A stretch of 64,000 nt of DNA from Gammaproteobacteria bacterium (lineage in GTDB: Bacteria > Pseudomonadota > Gammaproteobacteria > Pseudomonadales > Azotimanducaceae), in NCBI GenBank assembly GCA_020832085.1, contig JAFIFJ010000104.1, positions 21,587 to 85,586 of the forward strand, written 5' to 3'. Positions 45,221 through 54,890 of this stretch are shown here, piece by piece; within the stretch, counting starts at the first letter, position 1, and each line of letters opens with the position of its first letter. The notes under the pieces were generated by a model. The model saw only the letters and a program-made list of their open reading frames with translations, had not been told where the DNA came from and did not search any database. The position numbers were made by a program, and so were the translations under genes.

Positions 45221-46429
45221 TCAAAGCGAGGTCACGAAACGCCGGATGCGCTCGGCGGCTTCCACGCATTCCTCCATGGTGGCCACCAGGGCCATACGCA
45301 CCCGCTTCGCGCCCGGATCGCCGCCGGCGGATGGCCGGGACAGGTAGCGCCCGGGCAATACCGTGACGTTCTCGCTGCGGAACAGTTCGCGGGCAAAACT
45401 CTCGTCGTCGATGGGCGTTTTCGGCCAGAGATAGAACCCGGCCTCCGGTCGCGCCACGTCGAGCTCTGGTTCGAGGATGGGCAGGACGGCGTCGAACTTG
45501 GCCCGGGAGGCATCCCGGTTGGTGCGGACATGGTCCTCGTCGGACCAGGCCAGGGCGCTGGCGTCCTGCACCGACGTGGGCATGGCGCAGCCGTGATAGG
45601 TCCGGTAGCGCAGGAAGCGCGCGATCAGGCTGCGATCACCGGCGACGAATCCCGAACGCAGCCCGGGAAGGTTCGATCGTTTGGACAGGCTGTGGAACAC
45701 CATGCAGCGCTCGAAGCCGCTGCGACCGAGTTGCTGGCAGGCTTCGAGAAGACCGAGGGGCGGCTTGGTTTCGTCGCCGTAGAGTTCCGAGTAGCACTCA
45801 TCGGCGGCGATGACGAAGTCGTGGCGGTCAGCCAGTTCGAGCACTTCGCGCCAGGCTTCCAGGGTCATCACCGCACCGGTGGGATTGCCGGGCGAGCAGA
45901 CATAGAGCAGGGCACAGCGATCCCACGTCGCAGCGTCGATGCCGGCGTGATCGGCCAGAAAGCCGTTGCCTGCAGGACAGTCCGCATAGACGGCTTCGGC
46001 GCCGGCCAGCAGGGCTGCGCCTTCGTAGATCTGGTAGAAGGGGTTCGGCAGCACCACGGCGGGCCTGGGCTCGAGGTTGCCGTCGATCACGGCCTGGGCA
46101 AAGGCGAACAGGGCCTCGCGGGTGCCGTTCACCGGCAGCACGGAATCGAGGCCAAGGGCGCCGTTCGGGAGCTCAAAGCGATGCTCGGCCCAGGCTGCCA
46201 GGCTGGCGCGCAGGGCATCGCTGCCACGTGTCAGCGGGTAGCTGCCGAGCCCCCGGGCGATGGCTGCCGGATCCGCGAGATGCTCCACCACGAAGGCCGG
46301 TGCCGCATGCTTGGGCTCACCGATGGACAGCGCAATGTGCGGCAGGTCCACCTTCGGCGTAACGCCTTCCTTGAGGGCGGCGAGGCGCTCGAAGGGATAG
46401 GGGTGCAGTCGGTCGATGCGTGGATTCAC
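45221..46429 (-). CDS. dapC: Succinyldiaminopimelate aminotransferase (DapC-type)
   Basis: Fold-type I PLP aminotransferase of 402 residues, probably acting between DapD and DapE in lysine synthesis. Key segments are SIGEPKHAAP, NPFYQIYEGAA, SPGNPTGAVM, ADECYSELY and the PLP-lysine motif HSLSKRSNLPGLRSG. The start is GTG (46427-46429) overlapping the glnD stop. Position next to glnD-map matches Pseudomonas dapC. Confidence 0.92.
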   Translation of the reverse strand: MNPRIDRLHPYPFERLAALKEGVTPKVDLPHIALSIGEPKHAAPAFVVEHLADPAAIARGLGSYPLTRGSDALRASLAAWAEHRFELPNGALGLDSVLPVNGTREALFAFAQAVIDGNLEPRPAVVLPNPFYQIYEGAALLAGAEAVYADCPAGNGFLADHAGIDAATWDRCALLYVCSPGNPTGAVMTLEAWREVLELADRHDFVIAADECYSELYGDETKPPLGLLEACQQLGRSGFERCMVFHSLSKRSNLPGLRSGFVAGDRSLIARFLRYRTYHGCAMPTSVQDASALAWSDEDHVRTNRDASRAKFDAVLPILEPELDVARPEAGFYLWPKTPIDDESFARELFRSENVTVLPGRYLSRPSAGGDPGAKRVRMALVATMEECVEAAERIRRFVTSL

Positions 46430-49092
46430 CCGAGTCCCACCTGTTCGTCGAGCCGGCTGCAGATGGCTTCACGCAGGGAGGCGGTGCGATCGGCGGCCTC
46501 GATGGGTCTGTAGTCCCCGTCGGTGACGAAGAACACGTCGTCAATGCGTTCGCCGAGGGTGGCGATCTTGGCGTTGTGCACCACAATACCCTCTTCCATG
46601 AAGATCAGGCCGAGGCGGGCGAGCAGTCCCGGTCGGTCTGCGGCCACCACTCTGATCTCGGTGTGCGGTGAGTTCGGTTCGTTGACGATCTCGACGCTGG
46701 TGGGAATGCGGAAGTGGCGCAGCGTGCGCGGCAGGCGGCGCTTGACGATGGTGGGAAACTCCTCCGGCTGCAGCAGCACGCGGGTCAGGGTTTCCTGAAT
46801 GCGGGCAACCTTGGCCGGGTCACTGCCCACCGGGCGATCCTGCTCGTCGAGCACCATCAGCGTGTTGAAGCAGAGATCGTCGCTGGAGGTATGGATGCGC
46901 GCGTCGAGTACCGACAGGTTCAGCTGGTCCAGCGCAGCCACCGTGGCCGCGAACAGGTTGGGGTGGTCGCGGGTGTAGATGAAGATCTGGGTGGCGCCCT
47001 CGTGGGGCGCGCCGGCGTGGGCTGCGGCTTCTCCGAGCTGATCGCGCACCCGGACCAGTGGTCCGTCGCGATCGAGGTCGTGCTGGGTGACCGCCTCCAT
47101 CTGCCAGGCGATGTCCTGGTGGTCGTGCTTTAAGAAGTAGTCCTCGTCGGTGTGCTGCCACAGTTTCAGCACCTGTTCCCGGTCCACCCCCTTGTCCACC
47201 AGCTCGCTGAGTGCCGCGTCGCGGGTTTCGCCGATCCACTCCTGGCGGTCCACCTCCCGGTCCACGCCCGCGCTGAGGAAACGGGAGGTTTCCCGGTAGA
47301 GCTGACGCATCAGGGTGGCACGCCAGCTGTTCCAGAGGGTGGGATTGGTGGCGTTGATGTCCGCGACGGTGAGCGCATAGAGGTAGTTCAGGCGCTCCTG
47401 GGTACGCACTTCGCGGGCGAATTCGGCAATGACGTCCGGATCGTTGATGTCCTTGCGCTGCGCCACCGCCGACATCAGCAGGTGGGCCTCCACCAGCCAG
47501 GCCACCAGTTCGGTCTCGTCCTCGGCGAGGCCGTGACGCTGGCAGAAGGCGCGGGCATCCACGGCGCCGAGTTCCGAGTGGTCACCGCCGCGGCCCTTGG
47601 CGATGTCGTGGTAGAGCCCTGCCACGTACAGCAGCTCCGGCTTGGCGATGGAGCGCACACAGCGATGGGCCACTGGATAGCGCTCCTCGCTGGACGCATA
47701 GCCGAAGCGGCGCAGGTTGCGGATCAGCAGCATGGTATGGGCGTCCACGGTGTAGATGTGGAACAGGTCGTGCTGCATCTGGCCGATGATGCGGCCGAAC
47801 TCGGGCAGATAGCGGCCGAGGACGCCGTAGCGGCGCATCCGGGTGAGCTGGGACACCAGCCGGTAGGGCGAGCGCAGCAGGTCCATGAACAGGCGTGCAT
47901 TGTCCGGATTGCTGCGAAAGTCGTCGTCGATCAGGTCAAGATGGTCGCGGATGGCGCGGATGGTCGCCGCCCGCACGCCCTGGACCCGTTCGTGGTTGGC
48001 CATGAGCACGAAGACTTCGAGCAGGGCTGAGGGCGTCCTGCGGAAGACCTCCGGGCTCGTCATCTCCATGTAGTCATTGTGAATCTGGAAGCGGGCGTTG
48101 ACCGGCTCGATGCGTGTTTCCTCGCCGGCCCGGACAATGGCCTCGTCGAAGTGCTGCAGCACCACGTCGTTGAGTTCGCGCAGGGCCAGCACGTGGCGGT
48201 AGTAGTCGTGCATGAAGCGCTCGACGGCGAGCATGCCCTCGGCGTCCTCGTAGCCGAACAGCACCGCCAGTTCCCGCTGCTGGTCGAGCAGCAGGCGGTC
48301 CTCGCCGCGGCCGGACAACATGTGCAGTCCCCAGCGCACCTTCCACAGAAACTGCCGGCCCTCGAGCAGGGCGATGAGCTCGCCGGCGGAAAGAAAGCCA
48401 AGACCGATCAGGTGCTCGAAGTCCGAGGTGCCGAAGTGACGCTTGGCCACCCAGCCGAGCATCTGAATGTCCCGCAGCCCGCCCGGGGAACTCTTCACGT
48501 TGGGCTCGAGGTTGTATTCGGTGTTGTCGTGGCGCCGGTGGCGGGCCTCCTGCTCGGCCACTTTGGCCTGGAAGAAGTCCTTGGCGGGCCAGATCTTGTC
48601 CGTGGCCACGGCCTCGTTCATGGACAGGCGCAGCCGCTCCGGGCCGGCGATGGTCCGTGACTCCAGCAGGTTCGTCATCACCGTGACGTCCTTGGCGGCC
48701 TCTTCCCGGCACTGCTCCACGGTGCGAACGGAGTGGCCGATGGTCATGCCGAGGTCCCACATGCGCAGCAGGTAGCGCTCCACCACGGCGGTGGCGGCCG
48801 GATCCTCGTTGTCCAGCAGGATCAGCAGGTCGATGTCCGAATGGGGGTGCAGTTCACCGCGGCCGTAGCCGCCGACGGCGATGATGGCCACCGTCGGTGC
48901 GCCATCGGGCCCAGGGGGCCAGGCTTCGGCGTGATAGAGCTCGGAGATGATGCCGTCGAAGAAGTGAGCCCGGCCCCGGATCAGGGCCGAGACCTCGGCA
49001 CCCTGCCGGAACTGCTGGTCGAAATGGGCCTGGGCCAGGCGGATGCGTTGCCGGGGGCTGACGGATTCGGCGCTGGCGTCGGCGCCGCTCAT
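46426..49092 (-). CDS. glnD: Bifunctional PII uridylyltransferase/uridylyl-removing enzyme GlnD
   Basis: Nitrogen sensor of 888 residues that modifies PII proteins according to glutamine. The nucleotidyltransferase domain has GGYGRGELHPHSDIDLLIL (Gly74, Gly75, Asp86, Asp88). The HD hydrolase domain near 450 has YHDIAKGRGGDHSELG. Two ACT domains near 695-770 and 805-885 end the protein. The ATG at 49090-49092 overlaps the map stop. A longer open frame to 49473 runs through map and is rejected. Confidence 0.97.
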   Translation of the reverse strand: MSGADASAESVSPRQRIRLAQAHFDQQFRQGAEVSALIRGRAHFFDGIISELYHAEAWPPGPDGAPTVAIIAVGGYGRGELHPHSDIDLLILLDNEDPAATAVVERYLLRMWDLGMTIGHSVRTVEQCREEAAKDVTVMTNLLESRTIAGPERLRLSMNEAVATDKIWPAKDFFQAKVAEQEARHRRHDNTEYNLEPNVKSSPGGLRDIQMLGWVAKRHFGTSDFEHLIGLGFLSAGELIALLEGRQFLWKVRWGLHMLSGRGEDRLLLDQQRELAVLFGYEDAEGMLAVERFMHDYYRHVLALRELNDVVLQHFDEAIVRAGEETRIEPVNARFQIHNDYMEMTSPEVFRRTPSALLEVFVLMANHERVQGVRAATIRAIRDHLDLIDDDFRSNPDNARLFMDLLRSPYRLVSQLTRMRRYGVLGRYLPEFGRIIGQMQHDLFHIYTVDAHTMLLIRNLRRFGYASSEERYPVAHRCVRSIAKPELLYVAGLYHDIAKGRGGDHSELGAVDARAFCQRHGLAEDETELVAWLVEAHLLMSAVAQRKDINDPDVIAEFAREVRTQERLNYLYALTVADINATNPTLWNSWRATLMRQLYRETSRFLSAGVDREVDRQEWIGETRDAALSELVDKGVDREQVLKLWQHTDEDYFLKHDHQDIAWQMEAVTQHDLDRDGPLVRVRDQLGEAAAHAGAPHEGATQIFIYTRDHPNLFAATVAALDQLNLSVLDARIHTSSDDLCFNTLMVLDEQDRPVGSDPAKVARIQETLTRVLLQPEEFPTIVKRRLPRTLRHFRIPTSVEIVNEPNSPHTEIRVVAADRPGLLARLGLIFMEEGIVVHNAKIATLGERIDDVFFVTDGDYRPIEAADRTASLREAICSRLDEQVGLG

Positions 49093-49886
49093 ACGGGCAG
49101 TGCTTCTTCGGCGCGACGGGTGAGCACCTCTACCCCGTCGGCCGTCACCAGCAGGGTGTGTTCCCACTGGGCGGAGGGCTTGCTGTCGTGGGTGACCACG
49201 GTCCAGTGGTCCGCCAGCATGCGGATCCGGGCCTTGCCGGCGTTGATCATCGGCTCGATGGTGAAGGTCATGCCTTCCTGAAGGGTGACGCCTTCGCCGC
49301 GACGACCGTAATGCAGGACCTGCGGTGCTTCGTGGAAGGCCCGCCCGATGCCGTGGCCGCAGAACTCCTTGACCACGCTGAAGCGTTCCTTTTCGGCATG
49401 GACCTGGATGGCGTGACCGATGTCTCCGAGCGTGGCGCCGGGCCGCACCTCGGCAATGCCCTTGTAGAGACACTCCTGGGTCACCCGGGACAGCCGCTCG
49501 CCGAGGACGCTCGAACCGCCACCCACCAGGAACATCTTCGAGGTGTCGCCGTGCCAGCCGTCCTTGATGACGGTGACGTCGATGTTGAGCAGGTCGCCCT
49601 TTTTCAGCTTCTTGGTGTCCGAAGGGATGCCGTGGCAGACCACCTGATTCACCGACGTGCAGATCGAGCGCGGGAAGGGGGGTTGGCCGGGGGAGCCGCG
49701 GTAGTTCAGGGGCGCGGGTATGCAGCCGAGCTCGTCGACGATGAAGGCGTGGCAGATCCGGTCGATTTCGCCGGTGCTGACGCCTGGCTTGACGTGGTCG
49801 CCGATCATTTCGAGGACGCTGGCGGCAAGGCGTCCGGCGGTGCGCATGCCCTCGATTTCGGGGCCGGTCTTGATGGAAATCTGCAT
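49089..49886 (-). CDS. map: Methionine aminopeptidase
   Basis: A 265-residue type I enzyme removing the N-terminal methionine from new proteins. Metal-site residues include Asp103 (LLNIDVTV) and Asp114 (HGDTSKMF), with His85 (VVCHGIP), GHGIGRAFHE and TIEPM. It is divergent from rpsB, as in E. coli and Pseudomonas, and heads map-glnD-dapC, all overlapping by four bases. Confidence 0.97.
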   Translation of the reverse strand: MQISIKTGPEIEGMRTAGRLAASVLEMIGDHVKPGVSTGEIDRICHAFIVDELGCIPAPLNYRGSPGQPPFPRSICTSVNQVVCHGIPSDTKKLKKGDLLNIDVTVIKDGWHGDTSKMFLVGGGSSVLGERLSRVTQECLYKGIAEVRPGATLGDIGHAIQVHAEKERFSVVKEFCGHGIGRAFHEAPQVLHYGRRGEGVTLQEGMTFTIEPMINAGKARIRMLADHWTVVTHDSKPSAQWEHTLLVTADGVEVLTRRAEEALPV

Positions 49887-49929
49887 GCTAATCCAGTGTC
49901 GAGCCGGCAGCGTCGAACGCCGGGTCTGG

Positions 49930-49958
49930 TTCCAGTGCGAAGCGCGCTATGGTATAAA
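49930..49958 (+). promoter_or_regulatory. Candidate rpsB promoter with extended -10
   Basis: TTCCAG (49930-49935), 17 bp, then TATAAA (49953-49958), preceded by TGG to give an extended -10. The bases after it (CCGCGCCGC) form a GC-rich discriminator, typical of ribosomal promoters repressed by ppGpp. The leader would be about 180 nt. Confidence 0.55.
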
Positions 49959-50057
49959 CCGCGCCGCTCTGGAGCAATCACAACCCGGCCCTTGTGAAAA
50001 TGGGTCGGTCGAGGCTCACGAGCGACTGTGCATGATCCATTAACCCATGACTTCGCA

Positions 50058-50145
50058 CACGGTTCGACACACGCCCCTGGGTGCCCTTCGCGAGACGTAA
50101 GGGTTGGGACGTGGGAATCGTGGAGGCTCAACCCGGAGACCAGAC
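50058..50145 (+). promoter_or_regulatory. Candidate structured S2 (rpsB) mRNA leader
   Basis: The segment just before rpsB contains GGGTTG (50101-50106) and CAACCC (50129-50134), which can pair, with GGGACGTGGGAATCGTGGAG in the loop region. The stretch recalls the conserved gammaproteobacterial rpsB leader through which S2 represses its own mRNA. I recognise the pattern from memory only. Confidence 0.5.
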
Positions 50146-50922
50146 ATGACCGATATCTCGATGCGGGACCTGCTGCAGGCAGGCGTGCATTTCGGGCACC
50201 AGACCCGTTACTGGAACCCCAAGATGGCTCCGTTCATCTTCGGCGCCCGCAACAAGATCCACATCATCAACCTCGAACAGACGCTGCCGCGTCTGCACGC
50301 GGCCCTCGACTTCGCCCGCAAGGGCGCAGCCAAGAAGCAGAAGATCCTCTTCGTCGGCACCAAGCGGGCGGCACAGAAGATCATCCGCGAGCAGGCCACG
50401 CGCGTGGGCATGCCCTACGTCGACCATCGCTGGCTCGGCGGCATGCTGACCAACTACAAGACCATTCGTCAGTCCATCAAGCGCTATCGCGACCTCGAGA
50501 CCGAGGCCAGCGACGGTACCTTCGACAAGCTGACCAAGCGCGAGGCGCTGACCCGCCAGCGTGAGATGGAGAAGCTCGAGCGCTCCATCGGCGGCATCAA
50601 GGAGATGGGCGGCCTGCCCGATGCCCTGTTCGTCATCGACGTGGAGCATGAGCGCATCGCCATCAGCGAGGCCAACAAGCTCGGTATTCCGGTGATCGCG
50701 GTGGTGGACAGCAACAGCGATCCCTTCGGTGTCGACTACGTGATTCCCGGCAACGACGATGCCATCCGCGCCCTGCGCCTGTACGTGACGGCCATGGCGG
50801 ATGCCATTCTCGAAGGCAAGAATCAGGCGGCCGGTGGCGTTTCTCCGGACGAGTTCGTCGAAGTGGAAGAAGACGGACCTGCATCGGAAGCGGCTGCTGC
50901 CGATACAACGGAAGACAACTGA
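50146..50922 (+). CDS. rpsB: 30S ribosomal protein S2
   Basis: A 258-residue ribosomal protein. The N terminus [22 protein letters not shown] minus its start is diagnostic in pieces ([54 protein letters not shown]). GGAG precedes the ATG at 50146. It opens the translation/envelope run and is separated from tsf by two GC hairpins. Confidence 0.98.
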   Translation: MTDISMRDLLQAGVHFGHQTRYWNPKMAPFIFGARNKIHIINLEQTLPRLHAALDFARKGAAKKQKILFVGTKRAAQKIIREQATRVGMPYVDHRWLGGMLTNYKTIRQSIKRYRDLETEASDGTFDKLTKREALTRQREMEKLERSIGGIKEMGGLPDALFVIDVEHERIAISEANKLGIPVIAVVDSNSDPFGVDYVIPGNDDAIRALRLYVTAMADAILEGKNQAAGGVSPDEFVEVEEDGPASEAAAADTTEDN

Positions 50923-50932
50923 ACGCCGGCCG

Positions 50933-50981
50933 GGCGGGCCTGCCCGCCGAGGCCTGACCGCCGCGCCCCTCTCGGGCGCGG
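50933..50981 (+). promoter_or_regulatory. Two hairpins between rpsB and tsf (attenuator-like)
   Basis: GGCGGGC (50933-50939) pairs with GCCCGCC (50942-50948), and CCGCGCCC (50961-50968) pairs with GGGCGCGG (50974-50981). No T-run follows. In E. coli a hairpin in this gap partly terminates transcription and adjusts S2 to EF-Ts; the same is likely here. Confidence 0.5.
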
Positions 50982-51024
50982 CGCGCTGGCGATGGGCGAC
51001 ATCAGATCAGAGGAATCCAAGGCA

Positions 51025-51888
51025 ATGGCTATCACCGCAGCAATGGTGAAAGAGCTCCGGGAGCGTACCGGAGTGGGCATGATGGACTGCAAGAAGGCCC
51101 TCGATGAGACCGGCGGCGACATGGAGGCCGCCATCGACAAACTGCGCAAGGAAAGTGGCCTGAAGGCTGCCAAGAAGGCCGGCCGTACCGCGGCTGAAGG
51201 CCTGCTCGGCCTGAAGGTGGCGGACGACAACGGCAGCGCCGTCATCGCGGAGGTCAACTCCGAGACCGATTTCGCGGCCCGCAATGACAAGTTCATCGCT
51301 TTCGTCCAGCAGGTGGCGGATACGGCGTTCGAGCAGCAGACCGACGACCTCAAGGCCCTGCTCGACGGCGGCCTCGAGGCGGCGCGGGAAGCCCTCGTCC
51401 AGGGCATCGGCGAGAACATGTCGGTGCGCCGTGTGGCCCGCATCGAAGGCCCGGTGGTGGGTGCCTACCTGCATGCCGACAGCAAGAAGGGCGCTGTGGT
51501 CACCCTCGAAGGCGGATCCCCGGAGCTTGCCCGGGATCTGGCCATGCACGTGGTGGCCATCGCGCCCCAGGTCGTGGCCCCCGCAGACCTCGACCCGGAC
51601 GTGCTCGCCCGCGAGCAGTCCATCTTCGAAGCCCAGGCGGCCGAAAGCGGCAAGCCTCCGGAGATCGTCGCCAAGATGGTCGAAGGGCGGCTGACCAAGT
51701 TCAAGGCCGAAGTCAGCCTGCTCGAGCAGCCCTTCGTCAAGGACGGCGACAAGCGCGTCAAGCAGCTGCTGTCGGAGGCCGGTGCCAAGTGTCTCGGCTT
51801 CGTGCGCTACGAGGTGGGTGAGGGCATCGAGCGCGAGATCACCGACTTCGCCGCTGAAGTGGCGGCCCAGGCCCGCGGCCAGGGCTGA
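51025..51888 (+). CDS. tsf: Elongation factor Ts
   Basis: Nucleotide-exchange factor for EF-Tu, 287 residues. The UBA-like N domain has [19 protein letters not shown], and the exchange motif TDFAARN lies near residue 80. The ATG at 51025 was chosen because family proteins begin with a short MAITA-type N terminus and GAGGA lies upstream. pyrH follows after four bases. Confidence 0.98.
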   Translation: MAITAAMVKELRERTGVGMMDCKKALDETGGDMEAAIDKLRKESGLKAAKKAGRTAAEGLLGLKVADDNGSAVIAEVNSETDFAARNDKFIAFVQQVADTAFEQQTDDLKALLDGGLEAAREALVQGIGENMSVRRVARIEGPVVGAYLHADSKKGAVVTLEGGSPELARDLAMHVVAIAPQVVAPADLDPDVLAREQSIFEAQAAESGKPPEIVAKMVEGRLTKFKAEVSLLEQPFVKDGDKRVKQLLSEAGAKCLGFVRYEVGEGIEREITDFAAEVAAQARGQG

Positions 51889-51892
51889 AGTC

Positions 51893-52636
51893 ATGGCCGG
51901 AGCTGGTGACAGTCGAACGCCGCGTTATGCTCGCATTCTGCTCAAACTGAGCGGCGAGGCGCTCATGGGAGAGCAGAACTTCGGCATCGATCCGAAGGTG
52001 CTCGACCGCATGGCCGTGGAAATCGGCCAGCTCATCGCCATGGGTGTGCAGGTGGGCCTGGTGGTGGGGGGTGGCAACCTGTTCAGGGGGGCCGCCCTCA
52101 ACGCCGCCGGACTCGATCGGGTCACCGGTGATCACATGGGCATGCTGGCCACGGTCATGAATGCCCTGGCCATGCGTGATGCCCTGGAACGGGCCAATAT
52201 CCGCGCCACAGTGATGTCCGCCATTCCAATGAGCGGCGTCGTCGAGCATTATGACAGGCGACGGGCGATGCGTTACCTGAATGCGGGTGACGTGGTGCTG
52301 TTTGCCGCGGGAACGGGCAATCCCTTCTTCACGACGGATTCAGCCGCCTGCCTGCGCGGCATCGAGATCCAGGCCGACCTGGTGCTCAAGGCGACCAAGG
52401 TCGATGGGGTCTACACGGCTGATCCGAAGCATGTGGCCGATGCCGTGCTGCTCGAGACGGTGACGTTCCAGGAGGTCCTCGAGCAGGACCTGGGCGTCAT
52501 GGATCTGACGGCCATTTGTCTCTGCCGGGACCACGACATGCCGGTGCGGGTGTTCAACATGACCAAGGTGGGTGTGCTCCAGCGTCTGATGTGGGGCGAG
52601 CAGGAAGGCACCCTGATCCATGGAGGCAAGGCGTGA
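51893..52636 (+). CDS. pyrH: UMP kinase
   Basis: Amino-acid-kinase-fold enzyme (247 residues) phosphorylating UMP to [40 protein letters not shown] and [13 protein letters not shown] are family motifs. It overlaps frr by four bases (GTGA). The order rpsB-tsf-pyrH-frr is the usual one. Confidence 0.97.
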   Translation: MAGAGDSRTPRYARILLKLSGEALMGEQNFGIDPKVLDRMAVEIGQLIAMGVQVGLVVGGGNLFRGAALNAAGLDRVTGDHMGMLATVMNALAMRDALERANIRATVMSAIPMSGVVEHYDRRRAMRYLNAGDVVLFAAGTGNPFFTTDSAACLRGIEIQADLVLKATKVDGVYTADPKHVADAVLLETVTFQEVLEQDLGVMDLTAICLCRDHDMPVRVFNMTKVGVLQRLMWGEQEGTLIHGGKA

Positions 52637-53190
52637 TCAACGACATCCTCAAGCAGACCGAAAAGCGCATGGAGAAAGGCATCGATGCGCTCAAGCAGGC
52701 CTTTGCCCGGATTCGTACCGGTCGTGCCAGTCCAGCGCTGCTCGATGAGATCATGGTGGACTACTACGGTACCCCCACACCCCTGAATCAGGTGGCCAGC
52801 ATCATGGTCGAGGATGCCCGGGCCCTGTTGATCTCGCCCTGGGAAAAGAAGATGGTGCCTGTGATCGAGAAGGCCATCCTCAAGAGTGATCTGGGGTTGA
52901 CCCCATCGACGACGGCGGATGTGGTGCGGCTGCCGATGCCGCCACTGACCGAAGAAAGCCGCAAGCAACTCGGCAAGACGGCCCGCGCCGAGGCGGAGAA
53001 TGCCCGGGTGGCCATTCGCAGCGCGCGTCGGGATGCCAATGCGGAAGCCAAAGCGTTGCTGAAGGACAAGGCGATCAGTGAAGACGAGGAACGTCGCGCC
53101 GAAGATGCCATCCAGAAGCTCACGGATCGCTTCGTGGCGAGGGTGGACGAACTGCTGCAGGAAAAAGAGGCAGATCTCATGGAGATCTGA
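52633..53190 (+). CDS. frr: Ribosome recycling factor
   Basis: A 185-residue factor, the standard length, that splits post-termination ribosomes with [23 protein letters not shown] and the helical C-terminal half ([19 protein letters not shown]) are typical. GTG start with GGAGG just upstream. Confidence 0.97.
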   Translation: MINDILKQTEKRMEKGIDALKQAFARIRTGRASPALLDEIMVDYYGTPTPLNQVASIMVEDARALLISPWEKKMVPVIEKAILKSDLGLTPSTTADVVRLPMPPLTEESRKQLGKTARAEAENARVAIRSARRDANAEAKALLKDKAISEDEERRAEDAIQKLTDRFVARVDELLQEKEADLMEI

Positions 53191-53260
53191 ATTCGTGTGC
53201 TCTGTGGGCACGTGAATCTCGGCGCACGTCCATAGCTGGAAGCAGGTACGGGAAGCTTGC

Positions 53261-54007
53261 ATGAAGGAATCTGTCGCAGTCTCACCGATCGTTGATCCGG
53301 TCCTCGTTCCGCGACATCTCGCGATCATCATGGACGGCAACCATCGCTGGGCACGAGCCCGGGGACTGCCGGGCTCGGCGGGCCATCGCGCCGGCGCCCG
53401 CACCGTCCGGCCGGTGGCCGAGCAGGCGGCAGAGCTCGGCATCGAAGTGCTGACCCTGTTCGCGTTCTCCACTGAGAACTGGAGCCGTCCCCGGCGCGAA
53501 GTGACCCTGCTGCTCGAACTCATGAAGCGCATGCTGCGCGACGACGTCGACGAACTCGATCGCAATGACATCGAGGTGCGGATCATCGGCGATCGCGGTC
53601 GGTTTTCTCCGGACATCCGCCAGCTCATGTACATGGCGGAAGAGCGCACCCGCGGCAATGGCCGCATGACGCTGATGATCGCGGCCAATTACGGCGGGCG
53701 CTGGGACATCGTCAATGCCTGCCGGGATCTGGCCCGACGGGCTCAGTCCGGGGCCATCGACCCGGAAGCCATCGACGAGGCGCTGGTGGCCGGCGCCACG
53801 GCCCTCGGTGACATGCCGCCGCCTGATCTGTGCATCCGCACCGGCGGTGAGTGCCGCATTTCGAACTTCCTGCTCTGGCAGCTCGCTTACGCGGAGCTGT
53901 ACTTCACTGAAACCTACTGGCCCGACTTCGACGATGCCGCGCTGCGTGCGGCGATCGAGAGTTACGGATGTCGCCAGCGTCGATTTGGACGGCGGCAGGA
54001 ACAGTGA
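53261..54007 (+). CDS. uppS: Undecaprenyl diphosphate synthase
   Basis: Cis-prenyltransferase of 248 residues making the C55 lipid carrier for peptidoglycan and O-antigen. The catalytic Asp25 is in IIMDGNHRWA. FAFSTENWSRP and IRTGGECRISNFLLWQLAYAE are the other conserved regions. It depends on isopentenyl diphosphate, which is relevant because dxr is missing nearby. Its stop overlaps the cdsA start. Confidence 0.97.
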   Translation: MKESVAVSPIVDPVLVPRHLAIIMDGNHRWARARGLPGSAGHRAGARTVRPVAEQAAELGIEVLTLFAFSTENWSRPRREVTLLLELMKRMLRDDVDELDRNDIEVRIIGDRGRFSPDIRQLMYMAEERTRGNGRMTLMIAANYGGRWDIVNACRDLARRAQSGAIDPEAIDEALVAGATALGDMPPPDLCIRTGGECRISNFLLWQLAYAELYFTETYWPDFDDAALRAAIESYGCRQRRFGRRQEQ

Positions 54008-54822
54008 GCAACCTCGGCCGTCGAGTCGTGACGGCACTCATCCTGGTGCCGCTGTTTCTGGCGGCCCTCTTTGGGCTTTCGGGCTGGGCCTTTGCGGTCT
54101 TCCTGGGCCTTATTCTGCTGCTCGGCGCCTGGGAGTGGGGTGGGCTGTGCGGGCTGGACCCGGTCCGCCGCGGCCTGTGGCTGTTTGTCTGCACGCTGCT
54201 GGCCGGGGCTGTCTACCTGCTGCAGGGGCTGTTGCTGGCCAGCCTGACCGGAGTGGCGTTCTGGATCTTCGCCATTGCCGCCGTGATCGTCTTCCCGCGT
54301 GGTCAAGCCTTCTGGGCGACACCAGCAGTCCGTCTGGCCTCCGGCCTGCTGGTGCTGGTCCCGGCCTGGGCGGCGCTGCTGCTGCTGCAGGCCATGCCCC
54401 ACGGGCCCTGGCTGGTGCTGTGGACCATGCTGATGGTGTGGGGTTCGGATATCGGCGGTTACTTCTTCGGCCGGGCCTGGGGTCGGCACAAGCTGGCTCC
54501 TGCGGTGAGCCCGGGCAAGACCGTCGAGGGGCTTCTTGGCGGCGTCGCGGCAGCGCTGCTGCTGTCACTGATCATGGTGCTGGTGGCCGGCTTGCCGGTC
54601 AGCGCCCTGTTCGGCGTCATGGTCATCACCCTGCTGGTCGTGGCCGCGGCAGTGTTCGGCGATCTCTTCGAGAGTCTGATCAAGCGGGTGGCGGGAGTGA
54701 AGGATTCGGGCAGCCTGCTGCCGGGGCACGGCGGCGTTCTGGACCGGATCGACGCGGTGCTGGCTGCGGCTCCGGTGGCGGCTGTGCTGCTGCATCAGGT
54801 CGGCTCGGAGCTGCTGGCATGA
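54004..54822 (+). CDS. cdsA: Phosphatidate cytidylyltransferase
   Basis: Multi-pass inner-membrane enzyme (272 residues) forming CDP-diacylglycerol for phospholipid synthesis. The signature near the end reads SLIKRVAGVKDSGSLLPGHG followed by GVLDRIDA. About seven or eight hydrophobic helices precede it. The GTG at 54004 overlaps the uppS stop and follows AGGAACA; an ATG at 53968 inside uppS would add 12 residues. Confidence 0.95.
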   Translation: MSNLGRRVVTALILVPLFLAALFGLSGWAFAVFLGLILLLGAWEWGGLCGLDPVRRGLWLFVCTLLAGAVYLLQGLLLASLTGVAFWIFAIAAVIVFPRGQAFWATPAVRLASGLLVLVPAWAALLLLQAMPHGPWLVLWTMLMVWGSDIGGYFFGRAWGRHKLAPAVSPGKTVEGLLGGVAAALLLSLIMVLVAGLPVSALFGVMVITLLVVAAAVFGDLFESLIKRVAGVKDSGSLLPGHGGVLDRIDAVLAAAPVAAVLLHQVGSELLA

Positions 54823-54890
54823 GTGGCTGCCGGCGCAACTCTCGGCCGTTTCCGGGGTCGAAACCCCTGATCGATTTTCGAGGACGCTGA
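54819..54890 (+). other. 23-codon open frame at the position where dxr is normally found
   Basis: An ATG overlapping the cdsA stop (ATGA, 54819-54822) opens a 23-codon frame beginning MSGCRRNS, whose TGA (54888-54890) overlaps the rseP ATG. In most gammaproteobacteria dxr (1-deoxy-D-xylulose 5-phosphate reductoisomerase) fills this place. The frame could be the stump left after an in-frame deletion, a translational bridge between cdsA and rseP, or chance. No DXR motif such as GSTGSIG is visible. Confidence 0.35.

Noticed and set aside
49093..49473. Upstream extension of glnD through map
   Set aside because: The ATG at 49092 overlaps the map stop and gives the normal GlnD N terminus.
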